Shown here piece after piece: positions 1 to 12,329 of a stretch of DNA of 32,961 nucleotides (the first letter of the stretch is position 1; each line of letters starts with the position of its first letter). A program made the position numbers and the translations under genes. The notes beneath the pieces are model-generated. The model had not been told where the DNA came from, did no database searches, and was given only the letters and a program-made list of their open reading frames with translations. The stretch spans positions 1-32,961 of the forward strand of contig NZ_JACIYP010000062.1 in NCBI RefSeq assembly GCF_014359905.1. Direction: 5' to 3'. This stretch comes from Hoeflea sp. (GTDB taxonomy: Bacteria > Pseudomonadota > Alphaproteobacteria > Rhizobiales > Rhizobiaceae).

Positions 1-24
1 TGTGAACTGACAGGTTGAAATGAG

Positions 25-56
25 ACAGCCCGGATGCGGTGACGCATCCGGGCTGT
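25..56. terminator. Perfect 14-bp hairpin, probable terminator
   Basis: Arms at 25-38 and 43-56 are exact reverse complements around a 4-nt GTGA loop. The hairpin lies 22 bp beyond the stop codon of the IalB-family gene. The plus-strand side ends in GTTTGC and the minus-strand side in a mixed CTCATTTCA, so the T-run is poor on both strands. It may serve the minus-strand gene and any plus-strand gene converging from outside the window. Confidence 0.55.
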
Positions 57-78
57 TTGCATGTCAGGCGAGAAGAAC

Positions 79-687
79 TCAGTTCTTCTTGGCTTCCGCC
101 TGGGCCTCTTCAAGCTTCTTGCGGGCTTCCTCGGCCTTCTTGGTCATCTCTTCCTGCATCAGGCGCTGGCGCTCCTGAAGTTCGGACTGGGCGATCGGCT
201 CGCCGTCCCAGGCCTGGGTAAAGCCTTCGAGCGAAATCCGCAGCGGGTTCGGGGTGCGCTGATAGTTGACCGATGTCAGAACCAGTTCGCCGCCCTTCTT
301 GTAGGATGCGATCATTGCGTCGGTGAGCAGGATTTCCGCCACGCAGGTCTCCGGCATGCAGATTGCATACTCCACGCGCTGGGCCTGTCCGCCATCGACC
401 TGCAGGCCGACGCCCGGAGGGATAAGGCGCGCGGTCGGAACCGTGACCTGGAGGATCTTGCGGTTCACCTTGCCGGTCACATCAATCAGGCCGATTGCCG
501 TGAGCAACTGGCCCGAGGGAGCGGTCACGATGTTCTGGACAACACACACATCATTGTCTTCCTGCTTCGTGCAGGTCTTGTACCAGCCCTGGTTTGCGCC
601 TTGCGCGAAAGCGGGTGCCGGCACGAAGGCGGCGGCGACGCCGGCCGACATGATGGCTGCGAAAAAGGTCTTTGTGGTGGCGTTCAT
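79..687 (-). CDS. Invasion-associated locus B (IalB) family periplasmic protein
   Basis: A 202-residue exported protein of the IalB family, first described in Bartonella as an invasion-associated factor and widespread in non-pathogenic rhizobia, where its biochemical role is unclear. A signal peptide covers about residues 1-28, ending Ala-Phe-Ala before Gln29. Four cysteines (39, 48, 110, 115) fit two disulfides in the periplasm; the TCTKQEDNDVC and ICMPETC segments are typical. Residues about 165-202 are a highly charged Glu/Lys/Gln/Ala-rich helix that probably forms a coiled coil. The ATG at 687 is preceded by an AGGAGA Shine-Dalgarno about 11 bases upstream. The gene is monocistronic, diverges from the peptide-binding-protein gene, and has a strong hairpin just after the stop. 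Family assignment is confident; involvement in invasion is not implied. Confidence 0.88.
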   Translation of the reverse strand: MNATTKTFFAAIMSAGVAAAFVPAPAFAQGANQGWYKTCTKQEDNDVCVVQNIVTAPSGQLLTAIGLIDVTGKVNRKILQVTVPTARLIPPGVGLQVDGGQAQRVEYAICMPETCVAEILLTDAMIASYKKGGELVLTSVNYQRTPNPLRISLEGFTQAWDGEPIAQSELQERQRLMQEEMTKKAEEARKKLEEAQAEAKKN

Positions 688-987
688 CTGTTTCCAATTC
701 TCCTGAATTGCGCCTCCGGGGCGGCGTTCGATTTGCGCGGTGTCCGCGCCCTCATGACTATGCCGGGCCTTCTCGATTGAAAATGCGGCGACAGCAAGGC
801 TTTGGTCGGCTTCGTGTTAGCGCGGTCACACGCCAATATCCAGCCCGGACGCCGCTTGACGTCAAAAAAACCGCCTCATTTTCCCTCCATGGTGGCCTGC
901 CATGGAGGCCACGTATATCGTCTGGCCGAGAATCGGCGGCTGAAACCCGCGGCTGGGCCGCGCGTCATGCCCTGGAGAGGATGAGGA
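688..987. other. Divergent intergenic region with nested inverted repeats
   Basis: This 300-bp gap separates two divergently transcribed exported-protein genes and must hold promoters for both. I see no gene in it. The notable structure is a pair of overlapping inverted repeats at 884-911, listed separately. No -10/-35 pair stands out enough to assign. Confidence 0.5.
884..911. repeat. Two overlapping, mutually exclusive inverted repeats
   Basis: Arms CCTCCATGG (884-892) and CCATGGAGG (900-908) form a 9-bp perfect stem with a 7-nt loop. A second pair, TGGCCT (893-898) and AGGCCA (906-911), uses part of the same right arm, so only one stem can form at a time. The element lies 77-104 bases upstream of the peptide-binding-protein start. 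It could be an operator or a transcribed leader structure; the sequence does not decide. Confidence 0.45.
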
Positions 988-2811
988 ATGAGACGATTGG
1001 TGGCGGCACTGGCCGTGATTGCAGGCGGCATGATGGGAAACCTGGCTTCCGTTCATGCGGAGCCGGTGCATGGCATCGCCATGCACGGGGAACCGGCATT
1101 GCCGGCCGATTTCGACCATTTTCCCTATGTGAACCCCGATGCGCCGAAAGGCGGCAAGGTGACATACGGCGTCGTCGGCACCTTTGACAGCGTGCGGCCG
1201 TTCATCGTCAGGAGCATGCGGACCTCTGCCCGTGGCGTGGTCGATGAGCAATTCGGAAACCTGGTCTATGAAACGCTGATGCAGCGGTCCCAGGATGAGC
1301 CGTTCACGCTTTACGGGCTGCTGGCCGAATCCGTGGAATGGGACGAGGACCGCAGCTTCATCCAGTACAACCTCAATCCCAGCGCGCGCTGGTCGGATGG
1401 CGAGCCGGTGACCGCCGACGACATCATCTTCACCATGGAACTGCTGCGCGACAAGGGCCGCCCGCCCTTCAGCACAAGGCTGAGCCGGGTCGCCAAAATG
1501 GAAAAAATCAACGATCTGTCCGTGCGCTTCACCTTCAACGAGCAGTCCAACCGCGAGTTTCCGCTGATCCTGTCGATGTCGCCGGTGCTGCCCAAGCATG
1601 CAACCGATGCGGAAACCTTCGACCAGTCCACGCTTGAGCCGGGGATCGGCTCGGGACCCTACCGGATCGGCGAGATAAGGCCCGGCGAACGCATCACCTT
1701 CCAGCGCCGCGAGGACTACTGGGCAAAGGACCTGCCGATCAAACGCGGCATCGACAATTACGACGAGATCTCGGTCGAGTATTTCCTGTCCGAAACCTCC
1801 CTGTTCGAAGCCTTCAAGAAGGGTGTGATCGACGTCTACCCGGAAGGCAGCGCCACCAATTGGGCGCGCGGCTATGATTTCCCTGCCGTGGCCGCCGGAG
1901 AGGTGGTCCGCAAGGAGTATGAGCGCCAGACGCCCTCGGGCATGTACGGCTTTGTCTTCAACACCCGCCGGCCGCTGTTTGAGGATGTGCGGGTGCGCGC
2001 GGCGCTGACCCTGCTGTTTGATTTCGAATGGGCCAACCGCAGCCTTTACGGCAACGCCTACACCCGGACGCATTCTTTCTGGGACAGCTCGGAGCTGTCG
2101 AGCCACGGCAAGCCCGCCGATGCGCGCGAACGGGAAATTCTCGCCCCCTTCCCCGACGCGGTATCGGACGAGATCATGGAGGGCACGTGGTCCTTGCCAG
2201 TCACCGATGGCTCCGGGCGTGACCGCAAGGTCAGCCGCGCGGCGCTGACGCTGCTGCAGGAGGCAGGCTACCGGATCGAGGGCGGCAGACTGCTCGACGA
2301 GTCAGGCCAGCCCTTCGCCTTCGCCCTGATGACCCAGAACGAGGGTCAGGAGAAGCTCGCGGTGGCGTATCAGCGCTCGCTTGCCGCACTCGGCATCGAG
2401 ATGTCGATCCGCACCGTCGACGACGCCCAGTATCAGCAGCACTCGCAGACCTTCGACTACGACATGATCATGAAATCCTATCCCTCATCCCTGTCTCCCG
2501 GCATCGAACAAGTCGGCCGGTGGGGATCGGTCTCGAGCAACCGGGAAGGCTCGTTCAATTTCGCCGGTGCTGCGAGCCCGGCCATCGACGCCACGATCGA
2601 GACGATGCTCAATTCCCGGACGGCCGATGATTTCCGCTCGTCGGTGCGGGCATTTGACCGGGTTTTGCTGTCGGGGCACTATGTCATTCCCACGTTTCAC
2701 CTGAGCAAGGCGTGGGTTGCGCATCGCAGCCGGATCGCTGCCCCTGACGGCCCGCCACCGCTCTATGGCTATTACCTGCCCGCATGGTGGGACAGTTCAG
2801 CCAGGCCCTGA
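988..2811 (+). CDS. YejA-like family 5 extracellular solute-binding protein (oligopeptide type)
   Basis: A 607-residue periplasmic binding protein of the SBP_bac_5 family, which captures oligopeptides or similar ligands for an ABC importer. The signal peptide is about residues 1-24, ending Val-His-Ala. The mature protein begins with the YejA-type segment HGIAMHGEPALP and carries YVNPDAPKGG, LAESVEWDEDRSFIQY and WSDGEPVTADD, all characteristic of the family. Length (about 600) matches YejA. The ATG at 988 has a GAGGATGAGGA ribosome-binding stretch immediately upstream. No permease or ATPase gene follows; the next gene is a DsbA-family oxidoreductase 20 bases downstream, so its transporter partners must be encoded elsewhere, or it works as an orphan receptor. 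Substrate unknown. Confidence 0.87.
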   Translation: MRRLVAALAVIAGGMMGNLASVHAEPVHGIAMHGEPALPADFDHFPYVNPDAPKGGKVTYGVVGTFDSVRPFIVRSMRTSARGVVDEQFGNLVYETLMQRSQDEPFTLYGLLAESVEWDEDRSFIQYNLNPSARWSDGEPVTADDIIFTMELLRDKGRPPFSTRLSRVAKMEKINDLSVRFTFNEQSNREFPLILSMSPVLPKHATDAETFDQSTLEPGIGSGPYRIGEIRPGERITFQRREDYWAKDLPIKRGIDNYDEISVEYFLSETSLFEAFKKGVIDVYPEGSATNWARGYDFPAVAAGEVVRKEYERQTPSGMYGFVFNTRRPLFEDVRVRAALTLLFDFEWANRSLYGNAYTRTHSFWDSSELSSHGKPADAREREILAPFPDAVSDEIMEGTWSLPVTDGSGRDRKVSRAALTLLQEAGYRIEGGRLLDESGQPFAFALMTQNEGQEKLAVAYQRSLAALGIEMSIRTVDDAQYQQHSQTFDYDMIMKSYPSSLSPGIEQVGRWGSVSSNREGSFNFAGAASPAIDATIETMLNSRTADDFRSSVRAFDRVLLSGHYVIPTFHLSKAWVAHRSRIAAPDGPPPLYGYYLPAWWDSSARP

Positions 2812-2831
2812 GACATCAAAAAGGTACATCC

Positions 2832-3524
2832 ATGACCGTTCCCTCGCTCACCATCGACATCGTCTCCGATATCATGTGCCCCTGGTGCTACATCGGCAAG
2901 AAACGGCTGGAAGCCGCCCTGGACGAGGTCGGCTCCGAGATGAATGTCGAAGTCCGCTGGCGACCCTACCAGCTTGATCCGACCCTGCCGAAGGAAGGCA
3001 AGGACCGGAAGCAGTATATGGAGGACAAGTTTGGCGGGCCGGAGGGCGCCGACAAGGCCTATGCGAATGTCCGCGCCGCAGGCGTCGACGAGAACATCCC
3101 CTTCGCCTTTGAAAAGATCCCCGTCTCCGCCAATACGCTGGACGCGCACCGGCTGATCCGATGGGCCGGATCGCTGGGTCCGCTCGCGCAGGACACGGCG
3201 GTGGATGCCTTGTTCAAGGCCTATTTCGAGGACGGCCAGAACATCGGCGACGATGCGGTGCTGATCGAGGCGGGCCGGCGTGCGGGCCTGGAGACCGAAG
3301 TGGTCGAACGGCTGCTTGCGGGCGACGCCGACCGTGACACTGTCAGCGCCGAGATCGACCAGGCGCGGCAGATGGGGGTGACCGGCGTGCCGTGTTTCAT
3401 CATCGACATGAAATACGCCGTCGTCGGTGCGCAGCCCGCCGAAGCACTGGCCGACGCCATGCGCAAGGTGGCCATGGAAAAACAGCGGCAATCGACAGGA
3501 GACGCCGCTCCGGATCGGGACTGA
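2832..3524 (+). CDS. DsbA family oxidoreductase, FrnE type
   Basis: A 230-residue thioredoxin-fold protein of the DsbA/FrnE branch (related to 2-hydroxychromene-2-carboxylate isomerases). The CPWC motif at residues 16-19 is the redox pair, and GVTGVPCF near residue 180 holds the conserved cis-proline region. The segment WRPYQLDPTLPKEG is typical of FrnE. There is no signal peptide, so it is probably cytoplasmic and acts in thiol-disulfide exchange, perhaps under oxidative stress. The ATG at 2832 was chosen because an AAAGGT ribosome-binding site lies 7-8 bases upstream; an in-frame ATG at 2784 would overlap the previous gene. It follows the binding-protein gene by 20 bases, so the two may be cotranscribed, and it converges on mfd with a 14-base gap. 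Confidence 0.87.
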   Translation: MTVPSLTIDIVSDIMCPWCYIGKKRLEAALDEVGSEMNVEVRWRPYQLDPTLPKEGKDRKQYMEDKFGGPEGADKAYANVRAAGVDENIPFAFEKIPVSANTLDAHRLIRWAGSLGPLAQDTAVDALFKAYFEDGQNIGDDAVLIEAGRRAGLETEVVERLLAGDADRDTVSAEIDQARQMGVTGVPCFIIDMKYAVVGAQPAEALADAMRKVAMEKQRQSTGDAAPDRD

Positions 3525-3538
3525 ACCGAGGCACCCGG

Positions 3539-7041
<3,503 letters not shown>

Positions 7042-7045
<4 letters not shown>

Positions 7046-7365
7046 GATCGGGTCGCCTGCCCTTGCACGTCCGCCTGCTTCGGCTCAAAATCCGGCACAT
7101 AGGCGCGCATGCGCTCGAACATCGCGGTGCGGAACCGTTCGGGAATCGCCTCCTCGCCGGTCACCCAGCGGAAAATGTCCGCATCTTCCTCGGCCATCAG
7201 CAATTCCAGCTCGTCAAGTTCCGCATCATTCAGCCGCGCAAGCTCGGCATCGGCAAAGCCGCCGATCACCAGGTCCATTTCGCGGATGCCGCGGCGCCAG
7301 GCCCGCACGAGAATGCGGCGGCGGCGCGGGTCAAGGTCGGCGCTTGAACGTGTCGTTCCGGTCAT
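7042..7365 (-). CDS. sdhE: Succinate dehydrogenase FAD assembly factor SdhE
   Basis: A 107-residue small cytoplasmic protein of the SdhE/SDHAF2 family, which promotes covalent flavin attachment to the succinate dehydrogenase flavoprotein. The diagnostic RGxxE motif is RGIRE at residues 25-29, followed by MDLVIGGF and the acidic segment LMAEEDADIFRWVTG typical of the family. The ATG at 7365 has AAGGCAG a few bases upstream. The stop codon overlaps the mfd start by four bases. The sdhE-mfd pair diverging from recG is a common arrangement in rhizobia. Confidence 0.93.
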
Positions 7366-7458
7366 GATCTGCCTTTTTCGGTTGGAGGGTTTCCATATCC
7401 TGTCGCTGGCCGGTTGTCAGCCTTGCCTTTCAGCCAAATTTGCAGTTCATCTGGGCTC

Positions 7459-9576
7459 ATGCGACCGCTCGAGCTCGATCCCCTGTTCAAAACCGTTGAA
7501 TCCCTGCCCGGAATCGGCCCGAAGCTGGCCGAAGCGCTGGCGCGGGTGACCGGCCGGGATGGACCCGACGACACCCGCGCCCTCGATCTGGTGCTGCTGC
7601 CGCCGCACGGGCTGATAGACCGCTCGCGCAAATCCGAGATTGCGCTGGCGCCGGAGGGCGTGATCGCCACGCTCAAGGTCCGGGTCGACCGCCACCAGCC
7701 CTCGCCGCCGGGCCGGAAGGCTGCGCCCTACCGCGTCTTCGTCCATGATGAAACGGGCGAAATGGCGCTGACCTTCTTCCACGCCAAGCAGGCGTGGCTG
7801 GAAAAGCTGCTGCCGGTGGGCGAGACATTTCTCGTCAGCGGCAAGGTCGAGTGGTTCAACGGTCGGCCCTCGATGGTTCATCCCGATCATATCGTGCCCG
7901 AGGCAGAGGCGGAGAATTTTCCGCTGGTCGAGCCGGTCTATCCGCTGACCGCCGGCCTGTCTCCCAAGATCCTGCGGCGCTCGATCGATTCCGCACTCGC
8001 GCTGTTGCCGGACCTGCCGGAATGGGCCGATCCGCATCTGGTTGCGCGCAACAGCTTTCCCGAATTCTCCGAGGCCGTCCGGCAGCTGCATAACCCCGAG
8101 ACAGCCCACGACATCGATCCGCTCACCCCCGCCCGCCGAAGGCTCGCCTATGACGAGCTGCTCGCCGGTCAATTGTCGCTGGCGCTGGTGCGCCAGACGC
8201 TGCGCAAGCTGCCGGGCGTGCCGGTGGTGGCTGAAGGCAGGTTCCGCCAGGCTATCCTGGCCGCCTTGCCGTTTTCACTGACCTCGAGCCAGGAGACCGC
8301 GGTGCGCGAGATCCTTGCCGACATGGCCGGTACCGACCGGATGCTGAGGCTGTTGCAGGGCGATGTCGGCTCCGGCAAGACCGCGGTGGCCATGCTGGCG
8401 ATGGCCGATGCGGTGGAAGCCGGCGGTCAGGCGGTGCTGATGGCGCCGACCGAAATTCTCGCCCGCCAGCATTACGCGACCATCGAGAAGATGGCGCAGG
8501 CTGCGGGTATCGAGGTCGTGGTGCTGACATCGCGCGCCAAGGGACGCGAACGAACGGACCTGCTCGACCGGATCGCCTCGGGCGCTGCGCAGATCATCAT
8601 CGGCACCCACGCGCTGTTCCAGGAATCGGTCGTCTACGCCAATCTGACGCTTGCCGTGGTCGACGAGCAGCATCGCTTCGGCGTGCACCAGAGGCTCAGA
8701 CTCACCGCCAAGGGCACGGCGCCCCACATGCTGGTGATGACCGCAACGCCGATCCCGCGCACCCTGGTGCTGGCGGCCTTCGGTGACTTGGATGTCTCCA
8801 AGCTCACCGAAAAGCCCGCCGGAAGGCAACCGATCGCCACCGTCACCATTCCCGACGAACGCCTAGGCGACATCATCGCGCGGCTCAAGACCGCCGTGCT
8901 TGACGGCAAGAAGGCCTACTGGATCTGCCCGCTGGTCGAGGATTCCGACGAGAGCGACCTGATGAGCGTGGAAAGCCGCCATGCGAGCCTGGTCAAGGCC
9001 TTCGGACCGGATCTCGCCGCTTCCGTCGCCCTCGTGCACGGGCGCATGACGTCGGAGGAAAAAGACCAGGCGATGAGCGCCTTCAAGGCCGGCCAGACCC
9101 GGCTGCTGGTCGCCACCACGGTGATCGAGGTGGGCGTCGACGTGCCCGACGCCACCATCATGGTAATCGAGCATGCCGAGCGCTTCGGGCTGGCGCAGTT
9201 GCACCAGCTGCGCGGCCGGGTCGGGCGCGGTGACGGCGCCTCGAGTTGCATCCTGCTCTATCACGGCCCGCTCGGAGAGACGGCGGAAGCCCGCCTCAAG
9301 GTGCTGCGCGAAACCGAGGACGGATTCCGCATCGCCGAGGAAGACCTCAAGCTGCGCGGCGAAGGCGAAGTGCTGGGCACCCGCCAATCCGGCCTGCCGG
9401 GATTTCGCTTGGCCGATCTTGCCGTGCATGGCGATCTGCTGGAGATAGCCCGCACCGACGCGCGCAACGTGCTCGACAGCGACCCGGGCCTGTCGGGCCC
9501 GCGCGGGCCGGCCCTGCGCATGCTGCTCTATCTGATGCGCCGTGACGAGGCGATAAGGTTCCTGCGCGCCGGATAA
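7459..9576 (+). CDS. recG: ATP-dependent DNA helicase RecG
   Basis: A 705-residue branch-migration helicase that reverses stalled forks and processes Holliday junctions. The N-terminal wedge/OB domain covers about residues 1-240; Walker A GDVGSGKT lies near 301, DEQH near 402, TATPIPRTL near 430 and the QLRGRVGRG motif near 580. The ATG at 7459 gives the usual rhizobial N-terminus (MRPLELDPLF); a TTG at 7414 in the same frame would add 15 residues that do not resemble the family. It diverges from sdhE across 93 bases and converges on the DUF502 gene with only 6 bases between stop codons. Confidence 0.96.
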   Translation: MRPLELDPLFKTVESLPGIGPKLAEALARVTGRDGPDDTRALDLVLLPPHGLIDRSRKSEIALAPEGVIATLKVRVDRHQPSPPGRKAAPYRVFVHDETGEMALTFFHAKQAWLEKLLPVGETFLVSGKVEWFNGRPSMVHPDHIVPEAEAENFPLVEPVYPLTAGLSPKILRRSIDSALALLPDLPEWADPHLVARNSFPEFSEAVRQLHNPETAHDIDPLTPARRRLAYDELLAGQLSLALVRQTLRKLPGVPVVAEGRFRQAILAALPFSLTSSQETAVREILADMAGTDRMLRLLQGDVGSGKTAVAMLAMADAVEAGGQAVLMAPTEILARQHYATIEKMAQAAGIEVVVLTSRAKGRERTDLLDRIASGAAQIIIGTHALFQESVVYANLTLAVVDEQHRFGVHQRLRLTAKGTAPHMLVMTATPIPRTLVLAAFGDLDVSKLTEKPAGRQPIATVTIPDERLGDIIARLKTAVLDGKKAYWICPLVEDSDESDLMSVESRHASLVKAFGPDLAASVALVHGRMTSEEKDQAMSAFKAGQTRLLVATTVIEVGVDVPDATIMVIEHAERFGLAQLHQLRGRVGRGDGASSCILLYHGPLGETAEARLKVLRETEDGFRIAEEDLKLRGEGEVLGTRQSGLPGFRLADLAVHGDLLEIARTDARNVLDSDPGLSGPRGPALRMLLYLMRRDEAIRFLRAG

Positions 9577-9582
9577 AAGATG

Positions 9583-10263
9583 TCAGGTTTGCGCCGGCCT
9601 GGGCTTGCCCTGGACCGGCAGCGTCCGGGGAAAATCGGGGGAGACCAGACCCGCGGAAATCACCATCTTTGCCGCCTCCTCCACGCTCATGTCGAGAATC
9701 AGGATGTCCTTGCGCGGCACGAACAAGAGAAAGCCCGACGTCGGGTTGGGTGTGGTGGGCAGGAAGACGGAGATCGGGTCGTCTTCGGGCATCCGGTGAT
9801 TGACTTCACCCTTGGTTTCGGTGGCGATGAAGACGATCGACCAGAGCCCCTTGCGCGGATATTCGATCAGCCCCGCCTGCTTGAACGAGCCGCCCTTCTC
9901 CGCCAGCACCGTCTGGAAGATCTGCTTGAGGCCCTTGTAGAGGTTGCGCACCAGCGGCATCCGGTCGAGCAGCGATTCACCGAAGGCCACGATCGAGCGG
10001 CCGACCAGATTGGCGGTCAGGAAGCCGATCAACGTGATCAGCACGAGCGCGGTCAGCAGGCCGAAGCCGGGCACGGCGAAGGGAAGATAATAATCCGGAT
10101 TGTAGAGGGCCGGGATATAGGGTTTGACCCAGCCATCGACCCAGCCGATGAAGGTCCAGGTCAGATATGCGGTGATGAAGACCGGCGCCACGATGATCAG
10201 CCCGGTGAGGAAATAGTTCCTCAGCCGCACACCAGCGCCCGGCCGTTTCTGCTTTTCGCTCAT
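9583..10263 (-). CDS. DUF502 family inner-membrane protein
   Basis: A 226-residue membrane protein of the DUF502 family, function unknown. Two transmembrane helices are visible, about residues 16-40 and 62-88, followed by a cytoplasmic or periplasmic domain with the conserved RSIVAFGESLLDRMPLVRNLY segment and the PEDDPISVFLPTTPNPTSGF signature. It lies 115 bases downstream of glmS on the same strand and may be read through from it. The position between glmS and recG recurs in rhizobial genomes. No function should be inferred from the neighbours. Confidence 0.87.
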   Translation of the reverse strand: MSEKQKRPGAGVRLRNYFLTGLIIVAPVFITAYLTWTFIGWVDGWVKPYIPALYNPDYYLPFAVPGFGLLTALVLITLIGFLTANLVGRSIVAFGESLLDRMPLVRNLYKGLKQIFQTVLAEKGGSFKQAGLIEYPRKGLWSIVFIATETKGEVNHRMPEDDPISVFLPTTPNPTSGFLLFVPRKDILILDMSVEEAAKMVISAGLVSPDFPRTLPVQGKPRPAQT

Positions 10264-10378
10264 CTTCGACCCTGTCCCTGGACTGCCCGCGCCGAATGGT
10301 GCGCCGCAACACTATGATAATGGTGTCGCCTGCCCGCCAAGACAAGACCCGGCAGCGGGAACCTTATCCGGAACCGGA

Positions 10379-12205
10379 CTATTCGACCGTGACCGATTTC
10401 GCCAGGTTGCGCGGCTGGTCGACATCGGTGCCCATGAACACCGCCGTGTGATAGGCGATCAGCTGCACCGGCAGGGCGTAGAGGATCGGCGCCACGATCT
10501 CGTCGACGACCGGCAGCACGATGGTAGCCATGGTCTCGAGCGTGGTGGCCTCAGCACCCTTCTCATCGGTGATCAGGATGATCCGGCCGCCGCGGGCTGC
10601 CACTTCCTGCATGTTGGAGACGGTCTTTTCGAAATGCCGGTCATGCGGCGCGATGACGATCACCGGCATGGTCTCGTCGATCAGCGCGATCGGCCCGTGC
10701 TTGAGCTCGCCCGCGGCATAGCCCTCGGCATGGATATAGGAGATTTCCTTGAGCTTGAGCGCGCCCTCGAGCGCCAGCGGAAAGCTGGTGCCGCGGCCGA
10801 GATAGAGCACATCCTTGAAGCGGGAGAGTTCGCGCGACAGCGTTTCGATCTGCGGCTGGATCGCGGTGAGCACCTGGTTGAACAGCCGCGGCGCCTCGAC
10901 CAGCGCGCGGACCATCTTGCCTTCGTCTTCAGCCGACAATGTGCCGCGCGCCCGGCCGGCGATCATCGCCAATGCAGCGAGCACGGAAAGCTGACAGGTA
11001 AAGGCCTTGGTCGAGGCCACGCCGATTTCCGGGCCGGCCAGCGTCGGAAACACCGCATCCGACTCCCGCGCAATGGTAGACTCGCGCACATTGACCACGG
11101 CGCCGATGGTCAGCTTGTGGTCTCGGCAATAGCGCAGCGACGCCAGCGTGTCTGCGGTTTCGCCCGACTGGGAGATGAACAGGGCGGCCATGCGGCCGGT
11201 CAACGGCATTTCCCGGTAGCGGAATTCGGAAGCGACATCGATTTCCACCGGCAGCCGGGCGAAGCGCTCGAACCAGTACTTGCCGACGAGGCCCGCATAA
11301 TAGGCCGTGCCGCAGGCCGACATCGCCAGCCGGTCGAGATTGGCGAAATCGATCTGCGAGGACTCGAACTTCACCCGGCCTTCGGCGAAATCGATGTAAT
11401 GGCTCAAAGTGTGAGACACCACCTCCGACTGCTCATAGATTTCCTTTTCCATGAAATGCCGGTGATTGCCCTTGTCGACGACATAGGCAGCCCCTTGCGA
11501 TCTCTGCCGCCGGCGCTCGACCAGCTTGCCGGTGCGATCGTGGATCTCCAGCAAATCCCGCTCGATGACCACCCAGTCGCCATCGTCGAGATAGGTGATC
11601 TCGTCGGTGAACGGCGCCAAGGCGATCGCGTCAGAGCCCAGAAACATCTCGCCCTGTCCGTGGCCCACGGCGAGCGGCGGTCCGGAGCGCGCGCCCAGGA
11701 TCATGTCCGGCTGGTCCTCAAACAGCACCGCCAGCGCATAGGCGCCCTCAAACCGGCTCAACGCCTTCTGCATGGCCTCGCGCGGGCTGAGTCCTTCCTG
11801 CCTGTAGGCAGCCAGCATTTGCGCCACCACTTCGGTGTCGGTCTGGCTGGAGAACGTCGCGCCCTTGGCCAGGAGTTCGGCGCGCAACGGCGCGAAATTC
11901 TCGATGATGCCGTTGTGGACCACGGCGACGCCGTTGCAGAAATGCGGATGCGCATTGGCTTCGGTCGGCGCGCCATGGGTGGCCCAGCGGGTGTGTCCGA
12001 TGCCGACATGCCCGGCCAGCGGCTCTTCCCCGAGCTTGCGGTCGAGATTGGCGAGTTTGCCCTCGGCGCGGCGGCGTTCGAGCTTGCCGTCCTTGATGGT
12101 GGCGACGCCGGCGGAATCATAGCCGCGATACTCAAGCCGCTTGAGCGCATCCACCAGGAGCGGCGCCACTTCGCGGTTGCCGACGATGCCAATTATGCCG
12201 CACAT
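10379..12205 (-). CDS. glmS: Glutamine--fructose-6-phosphate aminotransferase (isomerizing)
   Basis: A 608-residue enzyme making glucosamine-6-phosphate from fructose-6-phosphate and glutamine, the first step to UDP-GlcNAc for peptidoglycan and lipid A. The start at 12205 places the catalytic Cys at position 2 (MCGIIGIVG), as required after Met removal, and has a GGGGAGA ribosome-binding site upstream; the frame is open for 33 more codons but that extension would block the N-terminal nucleophile. The glutaminase domain occupies about residues 1-220; the two SIS domains follow, with SQSGETADTLA and the C-terminal DQPRNLAKSVTVE typical of GlmS. It lies 124 bases downstream of glmU. I see no glmS ribozyme, as expected for a Gram-negative organism. 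Confidence 0.97.
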   Translation of the reverse strand: MCGIIGIVGNREVAPLLVDALKRLEYRGYDSAGVATIKDGKLERRRAEGKLANLDRKLGEEPLAGHVGIGHTRWATHGAPTEANAHPHFCNGVAVVHNGIIENFAPLRAELLAKGATFSSQTDTEVVAQMLAAYRQEGLSPREAMQKALSRFEGAYALAVLFEDQPDMILGARSGPPLAVGHGQGEMFLGSDAIALAPFTDEITYLDDGDWVVIERDLLEIHDRTGKLVERRRQRSQGAAYVVDKGNHRHFMEKEIYEQSEVVSHTLSHYIDFAEGRVKFESSQIDFANLDRLAMSACGTAYYAGLVGKYWFERFARLPVEIDVASEFRYREMPLTGRMAALFISQSGETADTLASLRYCRDHKLTIGAVVNVRESTIARESDAVFPTLAGPEIGVASTKAFTCQLSVLAALAMIAGRARGTLSAEDEGKMVRALVEAPRLFNQVLTAIQPQIETLSRELSRFKDVLYLGRGTSFPLALEGALKLKEISYIHAEGYAAGELKHGPIALIDETMPVIVIAPHDRHFEKTVSNMQEVAARGGRIILITDEKGAEATTLETMATIVLPVVDEIVAPILYALPVQLIAYHTAVFMGTDVDQPRNLAKSVTVE

Positions 12206-12329
12206 GCAGTTCTCCCCGGATAATGTGTTGGCAAAGCTCTTATCGGGCAACGCCAGGTTGGACCAGTGCCGTAACGCTTTGGGTCCGCTCAATTTTCGTG
12301 ACACCCCGTAACCCGTCTCCGAGCGTGTG

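Noticed and set aside
862..2106. Minus-strand open frame of 414 codons
   Set aside because: Antisense to the peptide-binding protein and without recognisable domains.
10448..12223. Plus-strand open frame of 591 codons
   Set aside because: Antisense to glmS, which has every expected motif.
12206..12329. glmS ribozyme or other riboswitch between glmU and glmS
   Set aside because: No conserved ribozyme core is visible; a short TGACAC/GTGTCA inverted repeat overlapping the glmU stop is too weak to interpret, and this ribozyme belongs to Gram-positive bacteria.
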